Source of the DNA: a virus
DNA length: 33,191 nucleotides
Virus record (IMG/VR): IMGVR_UViG_3300021519_000037
Location: 1-33,191 of that record
Reading direction: 5' to 3' (one strand)
Part shown: in pieces, positions 8,322 through 16,605 of the stretch
How the letters are laid out: every line of letters starts with the position of its first letter
Position numbering within the stretch: position 1 is the first letter of the stretch
Translations under genes and position numbers: made by a program
Notes under the pieces: model-generated
What the model saw: only the letters and a program-made list of their open reading frames with translations
Databases searched by the model: none
Told to the model about the DNA's origin: nothing

Positions 8322-9461
8322 ATGGCTGTTTCATTCGGTGACGTATTAAGTGGTATCGGTGCTTCATTACAGGGCACTGGCCAAGAATATATGCAGAATC
8401 TCAATACTCGTGAGGTAAATTCTGCCAACCGTGACATTGCTATGCAGGACCGCACTATGGCTCTGCAGGACAGGGCTAAGGCCCAACAGGGTGCATTGGT
8501 CAAGGCAGTGCAGCAGGACGCAAATGCAGCACTACAGGCACTCGATCATGGCGATGTGCAGGGCGCACTGGCTATTGCACACGACCATATGGTCCATGCC
8601 CAAGGGATTCCAGGCTATGATCCGACTCGTGCTATGCACATTCTTGTACTACTGACTCAGGGTGATCCTGCATCAATTGCTGCTGCTCATGCAGAGTTGT
8701 TGGCTGCCAGTGGTTCTTCGTACTCTAGACCAGAGCCTATGAAGCTAGGGTCTGGCGATGTTGCAATTGATCCGACCACTGGGAAACAACTGTTTAATAA
8801 TCCTGCCAAGCCGCCAGCAGAAGCTGCAGGGATTCAAGAATTGAAATGGAAGGCGGCACAGCTTGGTCTAAAAGATGGCACTCCAGAATACCGGGCATTT
8901 ATACAGTCAAATGGTAGTATGCCATCATCCGATAATAGGAAAACATCTGTAGATCAAAACGGGGTGCTGAGATATATAGATAATGGCACTCCAGTATTCC
9001 CTAATGTTTCCAAGACTGAAATACCAAAAGTTCCAACGGAAGAACAGGGGAAGGTTGCTACCTTTGCGGCAAGGTCAAAGCAGGCGAATGATACCATTGA
9101 TAAACTTGGCTCGCAGTTTGTAGGAGCATTTTCTACTGCCGGTCAGTTTCTTCCCAACATGATGAAAAGTGCGGATAGGCAATTGATAGAGCAGTCAAAT
9201 AGAAACTTTATCAACGCAACACTGCGCAGGGAATCTGGAGCTGCAATATCTCCATCCGAATTTGATAGTGCCAATGCTCAATACTTGCCGCAGCCATTTG
9301 ACAAGCCAGCAGTCTTGGCTGAAAAATCAAAAAACAGACAGCTTGTATTGGCTGGACTGATAGCAGAGGCTCCAGAACAATATCAAAAAGTAATGGAGCA
9401 GTACACCAAGTCTATCCCTGCTAAGTCCAGATTCTCCAATGTCCAAGAGGTGAAGCGGTAA
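8322..9461 (+). CDS. Virion protein, probable DNA-ejection component
   Basis: The 379-aa protein starts with MAVSFGDVLSGIGASLQG, then a Q/A/M-rich helix (to about residue 65). Its last third carries NFINATLRRESGAAISPSEF and the following PQPFDKPAVLAEKSKNRQ, a module I recognise from several phage internal or structural proteins. It ends one base into the next start (TAATG), so it is coupled to the third ejection gene. The role in ejection is inferred from the neighbours; no catalytic motif was found. The ribosome-binding site is weak. Confidence 0.6.
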   Translation: MAVSFGDVLSGIGASLQGTGQEYMQNLNTREVNSANRDIAMQDRTMALQDRAKAQQGALVKAVQQDANAALQALDHGDVQGALAIAHDHMVHAQGIPGYDPTRAMHILVLLTQGDPASIAAAHAELLAASGSSYSRPEPMKLGSGDVAIDPTTGKQLFNNPAKPPAEAAGIQELKWKAAQLGLKDGTPEYRAFIQSNGSMPSSDNRKTSVDQNGVLRYIDNGTPVFPNVSKTEIPKVPTEEQGKVATFAARSKQANDTIDKLGSQFVGAFSTAGQFLPNMMKSADRQLIEQSNRNFINATLRRESGAAISPSEFDSANAQYLPQPFDKPAVLAEKSKNRQLVLAGLIAEAPEQYQKVMEQYTKSIPAKSRFSNVQEVKR

Positions 9462-11143
9462 TGCCAACATATCAATTCACTGATTCATCTACCGGCAAGA
9501 CATATCAGGTAGATGGAGACTCACCACCTACAGAAGATGAAATGCATGAGCTGGTTAGTGGGCTATCTAGTCCTGCCGGATTGGACAGTCAGCCTGCTGC
9601 GAGTTCTGCAGCTAACGCTGATGCTGGCCCTATGTCTATGTCAGATGTTGCAGAACAGGCTCTGGGAAATGCTCCAGCATCTGCGATGGAGTTTGGTAAG
9701 AGTATTGCGCAGGCTGCACTGCATCCAATTAACACGGCCACTACTGCTGTCAAGCTTGGTGGTGGTATTGTTGAATTGCTGCTTGATCCTGCACTGAGGG
9801 CAATCATTCCGGAAGGAAGCTGGATGTGGAATAAGAGCAACAATCCAGATCAGGCAGGTCCAGCACCAGCAGACTTGGCTCGCAGTGTTGGCAAGTTCTA
9901 CGCACAAAAATACGGCAGTGTTGAGGATGCAAAGAGAGCAATTGCCAGTGATCCAGTTGGCGTACTGTCAGACATTTCATCAGTATTTGGTGTGGGAGAG
10001 GCTGCGATTCCTGGGAAGATAGGACAAATGGCTGGAGTTGCATCAAAGGTGACAAATCCAGTAAACATAGCTGCTCAGGCCGCTTATAAGACAGGATCAT
10101 TAGGTGGGCAACTTGCTGGGTCAATAGCAGCAAAAATGCTCGGTGAATCTACTGGAGCTGGAAGTGCAGCTATAAAAGAAGCTGCTATATCGGGGGCTAC
10201 AGGCGGAGCCAATGCTGACCAATTTTTGGAAAATCTACGTGGTAATGTTGATCCTGCCCAAGTAGTTACTATTGCTAAAGATAACCTTGCCAAAATGAGA
10301 GAGGCCAGGGGGCAGCAATATCGGTCAGGCATGGTTGATATTACAAATGATAAATCTATCCTTGATCTTGGTGATGTAGATTCATCAATCAATGCTGCGC
10401 AGGGAAGGGTCTCATTTAAGGGGCAGGTCAAAGATGCCAATGCTGCAGATGCACTTGGACAAGTTAAGAAAATGGTAGATGACTGGAAAGCTCTCGATCC
10501 TGCCCAATATCATACGCCAGAAGGATTGGACGCATTAAAGCAACAAATTGGATCAGTTTTGGAATCAATCCCATTTGAGCAAAGAAATACCAGAGCTGTT
10601 GTTGGTGATATATATAACACAGTAAAAAGCACAATATCTAAGCAAGCACCAACATATAGCAGGGTAATGTCTCAGTATGAAAGTGCCAGTAATACTCTAA
10701 AAGAAACAGAAAAGGCTTTGTCACTTGGAGATAAGGCATCAATTGATACTGCTTTGCGAAAACTGACATCTATCATGCGGAACAATGTTAATACTAACTT
10801 TGGGCAACGGGCTAAACTTGCTGAAAATATGCAGAAAGCTGGCGGCCAGACATTTGTACCGGGTCTTGCAGGTCAGGCTCTAAACTCATGGTCTCCCAGA
10901 GGGATTCAGGGCGGTATAGCAGGATTAACTGGTTTGGGTGCATTTTCTGTAGGTGGATTCCCGGCAGCCGTAGCAACTACAGCATTATCATCGCCAAGGC
11001 TTATGGGGGAGGCTGCTTACTACGCTGGTAAGGCTGGTGGTAAAATAAACTCTCTGGCTGGGATGACTCCTGAAATGTTAAAGAACATACAGATGTATAA
11101 TACAATGCATCAAGTACAGAATGCTGGAAATCAACAGCAATGA
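9461..11143 (+). CDS. Large virion protein, probable DNA-ejection component (gp16 position)
   Basis: This 560-aa protein opens with MPTYQFTDSSTGKTYQVDGD, a small N-terminal motif that recurs in phage ejection proteins, followed by an A/S-rich linker and hydrophobic helices near residues 95-125. The middle (about 230-460) is long helical coiled-coil-like sequence, and the end has a Gly/Ala-rich hydrophobic stretch (GIAGLTGLGAFSVGGFPAAV at about residue 484) able to contact membranes. It occupies the place of P22 gene 16, the last ejection gene before the tailspike. I see no lytic transglycosylase motif, so it is assigned only by order and composition. Confidence 0.55.
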   Translation: MPTYQFTDSSTGKTYQVDGDSPPTEDEMHELVSGLSSPAGLDSQPAASSAANADAGPMSMSDVAEQALGNAPASAMEFGKSIAQAALHPINTATTAVKLGGGIVELLLDPALRAIIPEGSWMWNKSNNPDQAGPAPADLARSVGKFYAQKYGSVEDAKRAIASDPVGVLSDISSVFGVGEAAIPGKIGQMAGVASKVTNPVNIAAQAAYKTGSLGGQLAGSIAAKMLGESTGAGSAAIKEAAISGATGGANADQFLENLRGNVDPAQVVTIAKDNLAKMREARGQQYRSGMVDITNDKSILDLGDVDSSINAAQGRVSFKGQVKDANAADALGQVKKMVDDWKALDPAQYHTPEGLDALKQQIGSVLESIPFEQRNTRAVVGDIYNTVKSTISKQAPTYSRVMSQYESASNTLKETEKALSLGDKASIDTALRKLTSIMRNNVNTNFGQRAKLAENMQKAGGQTFVPGLAGQALNSWSPRGIQGGIAGLTGLGAFSVGGFPAAVATTALSSPRLMGEAAYYAGKAGGKINSLAGMTPEMLKNIQMYNTMHQVQNAGNQQQ

Positions 11144-11154
11144 GGATATAGGTA

Positions 11155-12855
11155 ATGGCACGTTACGGTGACTTAGACAGCCAGTATTTTGACGATAGTG
11201 GCAACCCAGTAGTAAATGGTAAAATTTACTTTTACGAGACTGGCACGACTACGCCCAAAAATACCTATGCAGATATCAATTACACGATTGCTAACACCAA
11301 CCCGGTAATCCTAACTGCTGCAGGTCGTCAGCCTAATATCTTCTTTGCTGGTGTGGCCAAAGCAATCCTGACTACAAATAGTGGTACTCAGATTCTAGTA
11401 CGAGACCCTGTAGGAGTAACTACCAGCGCATTCGGTGATCCGTGGGTATCCTCCAAGACCTACGGGGCGAATGAGGTAGTGCAGGGCAGCAATGGCCAGT
11501 TCTACACATCTCTGGTCAGCAGCAACCTGAATAACAACCCTGTGACGAGTACAGGATCGTGGACATTCCTGTATTCGGTCGAATGGAGTGCAGGTACGAC
11601 TTATACCGTAGGCTCTGTAGTCACATACCAGACCATTGTCTACCAGTCTATCTTGAGCGCAAATACTAACCAGAATCCATCGACTGCTACTACTTACTGG
11701 ACTCCTATCCAGATGGTATGGATGGCCACACAGACCTACGCACTGAATGCCAATATTGTTGGGACCAACGGAGTTCTGTACACGAGTCTCCAGGCGGCTA
11801 ACATCAACCATGAACCATCAGCTAATCCGGCATGGTGGGTAGGAACAAGTGCTGCTGCTGCGGCCTCTGCTACGGCTGCTGCTGCAAGTGCTACGGCTGC
11901 CAGTACCAGTGCAACTAATGCTGCTACAAGTGCTACCACGGCCACTACGCAGGCCACTAATGCTGCTACCAGTGCTACCGGTGCAGCTAGTTCAGCCACT
12001 GCTGCCAGCACATCAGCAACTAATGCAGCTACAAGTGCTACTACAGCATCCACCCAGGCAAGCAATGCTAGTACAAGTGCTACAGCTGCGGCTAGTTCTG
12101 CTACGTCAGCAGGGACCAGTGCCACCAACTCAGCTAATTCAGCTACTGCCGCATCAGGTTCAGCCACTACAGCATCCACACAGGCTACTAATGCTGCATC
12201 TAGTGCTACTACGGCATCTACGCAAGCTAGCAATGCTGCTACCAGTGCTACGTCAGCATCAGGTTCAGCGACTACGGCGACTACTCAGGCAGGGATTGCC
12301 ACTACTCAGGCCAGCAATGCTAGTACAAGTGCCACATCAGCAGGGACCAGTGCTACCAACGCAGCAACATCAGCAACCAATGCGGCTACAAGTGCTACGT
12401 CATCATTAAGCTACTTAAACACATTTAAAGGCCAATACTACGGAGCATTGGCGACAGACCCAACACTTGATCCTCTCGGTGCTGCAATGACTGCAGGTGA
12501 CCTGTATTGGAATACCACATCTAGCGAGATGCGAGTTTATTCTGGCTCGGTATGGGCTGCTGCATATTTACCAACATCTGGATATGCAACTTCTGGTGCA
12601 AACTCAAATATCACAAGTCTTTCAGGTCTAACGACTCCACTAAGTGTCGCTCAAGGCGGTACTGGTGCGGCTACGCTAACTGCTAACTACGTTTTACTTG
12701 GGAATAGTACTAGCGCACTACAAATGATTGCGCCTAGCACATCAGGAAATATATTAACCAGCAATGGAACATCTTGGGTATCACAAGCATCAGCCGCACC
12801 AGTAGTAGCAGCCGGAGCAATCATATACACAGCACTTAACTTTGGAGGATTTTAA
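11155..12855 (+). CDS. Tail fibre protein with carbohydrate-binding-module-like repeats
   Basis: The 566-aa protein has four regions. Residues about 1-90 (MARYGDLDSQYFDDSGNPVV, GKIYFYETGTTTPKNTYAD) match the virion-attachment start of P22-type tailspikes and fibres. About 94-235 holds three repeats of a W...tY..G..V...n..Y.s...n...P......W pattern, like the small chitin/cellulose-binding modules (CBM5/12). About 231-418 is a nearly pure A/S/T/N repeat. The last 150 residues contain ITSLSGLTTPLSVAQGGTG, common near phage fibre C-termini. It probably attaches to the tail hub and contacts surface sugars of the host. No endoglycosidase motif or parallel-beta-helix pattern of P22 tailspike was seen. 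Confidence 0.8.
   Translation: MARYGDLDSQYFDDSGNPVVNGKIYFYETGTTTPKNTYADINYTIANTNPVILTAAGRQPNIFFAGVAKAILTTNSGTQILVRDPVGVTTSAFGDPWVSSKTYGANEVVQGSNGQFYTSLVSSNLNNNPVTSTGSWTFLYSVEWSAGTTYTVGSVVTYQTIVYQSILSANTNQNPSTATTYWTPIQMVWMATQTYALNANIVGTNGVLYTSLQAANINHEPSANPAWWVGTSAAAAASATAAAASATAASTSATNAATSATTATTQATNAATSATGAASSATAASTSATNAATSATTASTQASNASTSATAAASSATSAGTSATNSANSATAASGSATTASTQATNAASSATTASTQASNAATSATSASGSATTATTQAGIATTQASNASTSATSAGTSATNAATSATNAATSATSSLSYLNTFKGQYYGALATDPTLDPLGAAMTAGDLYWNTTSSEMRVYSGSVWAAAYLPTSGYATSGANSNITSLSGLTTPLSVAQGGTGAATLTANYVLLGNSTSALQMIAPSTSGNILTSNGTSWVSQASAAPVVAAGAIIYTALNFGGF
11848..12405 (+). repeat. Ala/Ser/Thr-coding short-repeat tract in the tail fibre
   Basis: About 560 bases consist of variations of GCTACnAGTGCTAC and GCAGCnACATCAGC units, encoding a roughly seven-residue motif SATNAAT / SATTAST / QASNAAT. 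The units are similar but not identical. Such tracts form extended triple-stranded shafts in fibre proteins and can change length by slippage or recombination. They also create long false reading frames on both strands. Confidence 0.85.
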
Positions 12856-12857
12856 TC

Positions 12858-13304
12858 ATGGCAGTCACAGCAACCCCGATCTTCGCACAAACACCTTACG
12901 CCAAATCACTTACGATGGTCGCTCAGACAGCGTGTACGACTCGTGCGCCTACCGCTACAGCGTCACTGGCTGGAGCTAACATCACAGCCTTTGTGCCAGT
13001 GTCTACTAACGGACTGAGGATTGACTCAATCCAAGTCAATGCTTGTGGAACTGGCATAAGCACAGTTAACGCAGCGCAAGTTGTTGGTATCTGGATGTGG
13101 GATGGTACTACTGCTTTCTTGATACAAGAGATATTAGTTTCGGCAGTGACTCCAAGTACAACAGCAGTAGCGTTCACCACAACCTATACTTTCCCGATTC
13201 CACTAAATCTTCCTGCTGCCTTTGCTTTATACGCAAGCACTACAGTAACAACCACTGCTGCTGGTACAGCATTGATGGTCACTGCATATGGTGGAGCGTA
13301 CTAA
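12858..13304 (+). CDS. Small tail-associated hypothetical protein
   Basis: The 148-aa protein is beta-rich with many A, T and V. It has a regular strand pattern (NGLRIDSIQVNACG, AAQVVGIWMWDGTTAFLIQE, VAFTTTYTFPIPLNLPAAFALY), compatible with a small beta-sandwich. It lies 3 nt after the first fibre gene and directly before the second, so it is probably a fibre tip, a baseplate-like piece or a decoration protein. I do not recognise a named family. Confidence 0.6.
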   Translation: MAVTATPIFAQTPYAKSLTMVAQTACTTRAPTATASLAGANITAFVPVSTNGLRIDSIQVNACGTGISTVNAAQVVGIWMWDGTTAFLIQEILVSAVTPSTTAVAFTTTYTFPIPLNLPAAFALYASTTVTTTAAGTALMVTAYGGAY

Positions 13305-13305
13305 T

Positions 13306-14727
13306 ATGCCAAAGACTCCTAGTGCTTTTGGGTATAGTGGAATATCTCAACCGGCAAGCAGTAAATTATGCAGCCTTACCGCAGTTGCGTCTGGCTCACT
13401 AACCATTGGTCTTAGTAGTATTGCGCTTGATTTTAGAGCATCAAGTTTAACTAGCGGTATAATTAACACAATTACAGCTTCGCCTAGCAATATTATTGTT
13501 CCGTCAGGAGCAAAGCTAGGCACATTAGCTGGTTTGTCTGCAAGGATTATTGTTGGCGTAATGAATAATGCAGGAACTGCTGAATTATTTGTAATTAATG
13601 CAAATGGCGGTCTTGCGGTTGATTTATCCGAATCTGGTTTTATCTCCACCACAATACTTAACACTTCGTCTAATTCAAGCACTGTGGCGTACTCAACTAC
13701 CGCTAGAACAAATCTGCCATACCGTTTAGTTGGTTTTATTGTTGTTATGCAGGCAACCGCTGGAACTTGGATAACCGCACCTACTACCGTTCAGGGATAC
13801 GGAGGTCAAGTTGTTGAGCAGACAAAGTATACTGATTCGGCAAAACTTGGCTCAAAATGGATAGGCAGAGTTGCTGGTACTGGTGAGTCGTGGCAAGGGA
13901 TAGCTTGGAATGGAACATTATTTGCTGCCGTTAACTATGGCAGTGGTACTGTTTTAACATCGCCAGATGGAATAACGTGGACATCTAGAACTGCGGCAAA
14001 TTCCAATGCGTATATGGCAATTGCTTGGAACGGAACATTATTTGCAGCAGTAGCACAAAATGGGACGGGCAATAGGGTAATGACATCGCCCGATGGAATA
14101 ACATGGACTGCTAGGACAAGTTCTGTAGATAACAACTGGCAATCTATTGCTTGGGGCAATGGATTATTTGTAGCTGTGGCATCCACTGGGACGGGCGATA
14201 GGGTAATGACATCACCAGACGGTATTACTTGGACAACTCAGGTAAGTGCTGCTGATAATGCTTGGCAAGCTATCGCTTGGAATGGAACTGTTTTTGCAGC
14301 AGTGGCTAATTCTGGATCTCCAAGAGGAATGTATAGTTCTGACGGTATTACTTGGACATCTACCTCTACTGGTGTCAATAACAGTTGGGAAAGTATTGCT
14401 TGGGGCAATGGATTATTTGTAGCTGTGGCATCCACTGGTGGGTATGTAATAACGAGTCCTGACGGTATTACTTGGACAGGTTACTCAAATACAGGTGCTA
14501 GAGATTGGTACGCTATCGCTTGGAATGGAACTGTATTTGCAGCAGTGGCTGGCTCACCTAATGCTATTGGCAGCATGGTAATGACAAGCCCAAATGGATC
14601 ATCATGGGCTGATATTCCAGGCAATGGTTATAATATTGGCGCAAGAGCTATCGCTTGGAACGGAACTGTGTTTGCCGCTATCGGCAGCACCATAACTAGC
14701 TCAGTGCAAGTCATTACATCAGCATAG
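13306..14727 (+). CDS. Receptor-binding fibre with C-terminal seven-bladed beta-propeller
   Basis: From ATG 13306 the protein is 473 aa. The first about 185 residues match a fibre domain found in many phages (LTIGLSSIALDFRASSL, NNAGTAELFVINANGG, STTARTNLPYRLVGFIVV, ATAGTWITAPTTVQGYGG). From about residue 195 to the end come seven units of about 40-45 residues, each with W..IAWNGTLFAAVA or W..IAWGNGLFVAVA followed by SPDGITWT, an Asp-box-like turn. Seven IAW copies fit a seven-bladed propeller, a fold often used for sugar or protein recognition. The gene ends 9 nt before a tail-protein gene. An earlier in-frame ATG (13288) overlaps the previous gene; 13306 is better placed after GGAG. Confidence 0.75.
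   Translation: MPKTPSAFGYSGISQPASSKLCSLTAVASGSLTIGLSSIALDFRASSLTSGIINTITASPSNIIVPSGAKLGTLAGLSARIIVGVMNNAGTAELFVINANGGLAVDLSESGFISTTILNTSSNSSTVAYSTTARTNLPYRLVGFIVVMQATAGTWITAPTTVQGYGGQVVEQTKYTDSAKLGSKWIGRVAGTGESWQGIAWNGTLFAAVNYGSGTVLTSPDGITWTSRTAANSNAYMAIAWNGTLFAAVAQNGTGNRVMTSPDGITWTARTSSVDNNWQSIAWGNGLFVAVASTGTGDRVMTSPDGITWTTQVSAADNAWQAIAWNGTVFAAVANSGSPRGMYSSDGITWTSTSTGVNNSWESIAWGNGLFVAVASTGGYVITSPDGITWTGYSNTGARDWYAIAWNGTVFAAVAGSPNAIGSMVMTSPNGSSWADIPGNGYNIGARAIAWNGTVFAAIGSTITSSVQVITSA
14145..14438 (+). repeat. 45-bp exact direct repeat inside the propeller gene
   Basis: Bases 14145-14189 and 14394-14438 are identical over 45 positions and lie 249 bp (83 codons, two blades) apart. They encode TIAWGNGLFVAVAST-like parts of blades 3 and 5. 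Blades 4 and 6 are also nearly identical at the DNA level (around 14270 and 14513). This alternating pattern suggests duplication of a two-blade unit and gives a substrate for blade gain or loss. Confidence 0.85.
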
Positions 14728-14736
14728 GAGAACACA

Positions 14737-15189
14737 ATGGATAACGCATGGGTGCACAACGGGTTGCCACCACCGGCAAACCCAATCGTCCACACGGAAG
14801 ATGAATTATTTGGTATTGCAAAATCTCTTTTTATTTCTAGAGTTGACACTGACACCGACAGACTAATTCAATCAGTAATTGGTGGGCGTGGATCAGAGTA
14901 CGAACTTGCAGAGAAAGAAGCTACTTCGTTTAAATCTGCTGGCTACACAGGAACAGCACCAAGTAGCGTAACCGCATGGGCTACTGCAAAAGGATGGACA
15001 ACCGCCCAGTCTGCGGACAGTATCATTAGTGCGGCTACTAATTGGCGTACCGCACAGGCTAGATTGAGGTCTGCTAGACTACATTCTAAAGAACTGGCAA
15101 GGCTGGCTGCTGATGGTGTTGAACTGGATGCGGTAAAAGCAGGGTGGGGTATATTATTTGACGGAATTAAAGAAAGTCTAAACGTGTAA
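14737..15189 (+). CDS. Tail protein / fibre-associated hypothetical protein
   Basis: The 150-aa protein starts with MDNAWVHNGLPPPANPIVHT and has a helical C-terminal two-thirds. The segment RGSEYELAEKEATSFKSAGY, then GTAPSSVTAWATAKGWTTAQ and a helix-rich end, is typical of a phage protein family placed directly after fibres. It could be a fibre chaperone or a small structural protein. It starts 9 nt after the propeller gene with AGGAGA ahead of the ATG. Confidence 0.6.
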   Translation: MDNAWVHNGLPPPANPIVHTEDELFGIAKSLFISRVDTDTDRLIQSVIGGRGSEYELAEKEATSFKSAGYTGTAPSSVTAWATAKGWTTAQSADSIISAATNWRTAQARLRSARLHSKELARLAADGVELDAVKAGWGILFDGIKESLNV

Positions 15190-15206
15190 TGACACAAGGA
15201 ATAGAA

Positions 15207-15290
15207 ATGGATTACCAACCAGCTTTTAATCTAGCACTTGGAGCAGCAGCGTTTTGTGGAATATTAGCTGTCATGGGATCATGGCAATAG
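15207..15290 (+). CDS. 27-aa single-membrane-span peptide
   Basis: The frame encodes MDYQPAFNLALGAAAFCGIL followed by AVMGSWQ: a short hydrophobic helix of about 18 residues able to cross the membrane once. AAGGA lies 6-9 nt before the ATG. It stands at the start of the lysis region and could be an accessory holin or lysis regulator. The length is close to chance, so the call rests on the ribosome-binding site, position and composition. Confidence 0.4.
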   Translation: MDYQPAFNLALGAAAFCGILAVMGSWQ

Positions 15291-15331
15291 ACAAGGAAAC
15301 ATCAACAGCAACAATTAACCCATGTAGTTGA
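15281..15331 (+). CDS. Possible 16-aa peptide
   Basis: The ATG at 15281 overlaps the end of the previous small frame and encodes MAIDKETSTATINPCS. No strong ribosome-binding site is seen other than translational coupling. It is listed because tiny coupled frames are common in this region of tailed phages, but it could be meaningless. Confidence 0.18.
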   Translation: MAIDKETSTATINPCS

Positions 15332-15344
15332 GTAGGAACGAGAA

Positions 15345-15566
15345 ATGGATATGCAAATCTTATTTAACATCGCAGTCGGTATTGCAGCATTCTTCGGGGG
15401 CTGGATATTGAATAGGATTTATACGGCCATCGACAGGCTTGATAATGATGTCAGAAACTTGCCGAAAGACTACGTGAGTAAGGACGACTATAGAATAGAT
15501 ATCCAAGACATGAATAAGAAGCTGGATAAAATCTTTGATCTGCTGCAAACCAAGGTGGATAAGTAG
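15345..15566 (+). CDS. Small membrane-anchored coiled-coil protein of the lysis region
   Basis: The 73-aa protein has one N-terminal membrane helix (ILFNIAVGIAAFFGGWILNR, about residues 4-23), then a charged helical part ending with MNKKLDKIFDLLQTKVDK. This one-span plus coiled-coil design, with YVSKDDYR in the middle, is widespread in phage lysis regions, where its job is not well established (class III holin-like or regulator proposals exist). Start ATG 15345 follows AGGAACGAG. The next gene starts 6 nt after the stop. Confidence 0.65.
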   Translation: MDMQILFNIAVGIAAFFGGWILNRIYTAIDRLDNDVRNLPKDYVSKDDYRIDIQDMNKKLDKIFDLLQTKVDK

Positions 15567-15571
15567 AAATT

Positions 15572-16132
15572 ATGAGATTATTTATTCTGTTGATGATGGT
15601 ATCACTTTCAGTTCAGGCTGAGTCTAACTCAGCAAGATATCAGGTGTGTACTGGTGAGTTTGCATTCTGTGGTGCTTCCTCTGCACTTCCTACTGGCAAG
15701 ACAATTACAGTAAATACTCCAACAGGCACAGCTCAGTTTAATGAGGCTGTAGCGCAGTGTCCTGTGATGAATGGCCCTGCCATTGCTGATGTTCTTGGTG
15801 GCAATATGAAAGGAAGCTGTGAGGCATCATCACAGAACCATGTATGGAGTTTGTTTGCTACGTATTCGCAAGTTCCAGCACAGTGGGCTACTCCGGCCTG
15901 GTCAGTTACTTCCGTAACTCCAAGAATTTATATCTCAGGATCGGATTCTAATTTTAGCCAGATGTTCAGCTTTGATTGTGTGAAAACACGAAAAGTTAAC
16001 AACGTACAGATAGCAGATTGTTTCGGCCCCATCAACGAAGGTCTGAGGGGTGATCCAGTTCCTGCCGGCACTCAGATGCTGACTGAAGCTCCTGTTGGTT
16101 CGATTCTTCCTGTATCAGGCCCACTCCCATGA
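15572..16132 (+). CDS. Secreted or periplasmic hypothetical protein
   Basis: The 186-aa protein begins with a clear signal peptide (MRLFILLMMVSLSVQAES; likely cleavage after QA, about residue 17). The mature part has six or more cysteines (for example CTGEFAFCGA, AQCPVMN, MKGSCEAS, FDCVKTRK, IADCFG), fitting disulphide bonds in the periplasm or outside the cell. It ends by overlapping the holin gene by 4 nt (ATGA). No lipobox is present, so it is not an obvious spanin. A role in lysis or in changing the host envelope is possible, but the fold is unknown to me. Confidence 0.6.
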   Translation: MRLFILLMMVSLSVQAESNSARYQVCTGEFAFCGASSALPTGKTITVNTPTGTAQFNEAVAQCPVMNGPAIADVLGGNMKGSCEASSQNHVWSLFATYSQVPAQWATPAWSVTSVTPRIYISGSDSNFSQMFSFDCVKTRKVNNVQIADCFGPINEGLRGDPVPAGTQMLTEAPVGSILPVSGPLP

Positions 16133-16605
16133 TTCTTGAATCTACGCTCGGTGCTGTTGTCGGTGGAGCTTTCAGAATAATTCCTGAAATAATGAAGACC
16201 TTTGACCGTAAAAATGAGCGTAGTCACGAGCTGTCCATGCTAGAAGCTGAGATGAAATTCTCGGTGCTGAAATCAGAGCATGAGATGAAAATGACCGAGG
16301 CATCAATGGCCATCACTGAGTTGGGTGCGGTGACTCAGGCTGTAACTGAACAGGGATCGACAGCCAGGGCTGCTGGATCGTTTGTTGCAGGCATATCGGC
16401 ACTTGTAAGACCTATGGTGACGTATTGGTTTGTTGTGATGTACTCGTCAGTGAAGATCGTGGGAATACAACTGGCAATCATGGCCGGTGGTGACTGGAGA
16501 GAGGTACTGATCAAGAGTTGGACCATTGATGATATGTCTATGCTGACAATGATTTTGACCTTTTGGTTTATCGGAAGAATCTACGAAAGGCAGAGAAGTG
16601 CATGA
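16129..16605 (+). CDS. Probable holin (3TM-holin type)
   Basis: The 158-aa protein has a charged helical N-terminal part (about 25-75, E/K/M-rich coiled coil) and two clear membrane helices near residues 97-119 and 134-151; a weaker hydrophobic stretch at 1-22 could be a third. This layout matches the three-span holin family found with GTA and prophage lysis cassettes. It is followed by an endolysin overlapping by 8 nt, the usual holin-endolysin pair. It should open the inner membrane so that the signal-less endolysin reaches the cell wall. Confidence 0.65.
   Translation: MILESTLGAVVGGAFRIIPEIMKTFDRKNERSHELSMLEAEMKFSVLKSEHEMKMTEASMAITELGAVTQAVTEQGSTARAAGSFVAGISALVRPMVTYWFVVMYSSVKIVGIQLAIMAGGDWREVLIKSWTIDDMSMLTMILTFWFIGRIYERQRSA

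Noticed and set aside
11736-12233. 165-codon minus-strand frame rich in A and V
   Set aside because: It is the antisense of the Ala/Ser/Thr repeat tract of the tail fibre; periodic repeats keep several frames open.
11848-12405. CRISPR-like array
   Set aside because: Units are short, imperfect, coding and without spacers; no cas gene is near.
11849-12409. 186-codon + strand frame rich in L, P and Q
   Set aside because: Another frame of the same repeat tract; composition mirrors the repeat unit and no ribosome-binding site was found.
13288-14727. Diversity-generating retroelement acting on the propeller or fibre gene
   Set aside because: No reverse transcriptase gene and no template repeat are present; the repeats are internal to the propeller.
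15572-16132. Spanin (Rz/Rz1) pair
   Set aside because: The protein has a signal peptide but no lipobox, no long coiled coil and no nested second frame of the Rz1 kind was recognised.
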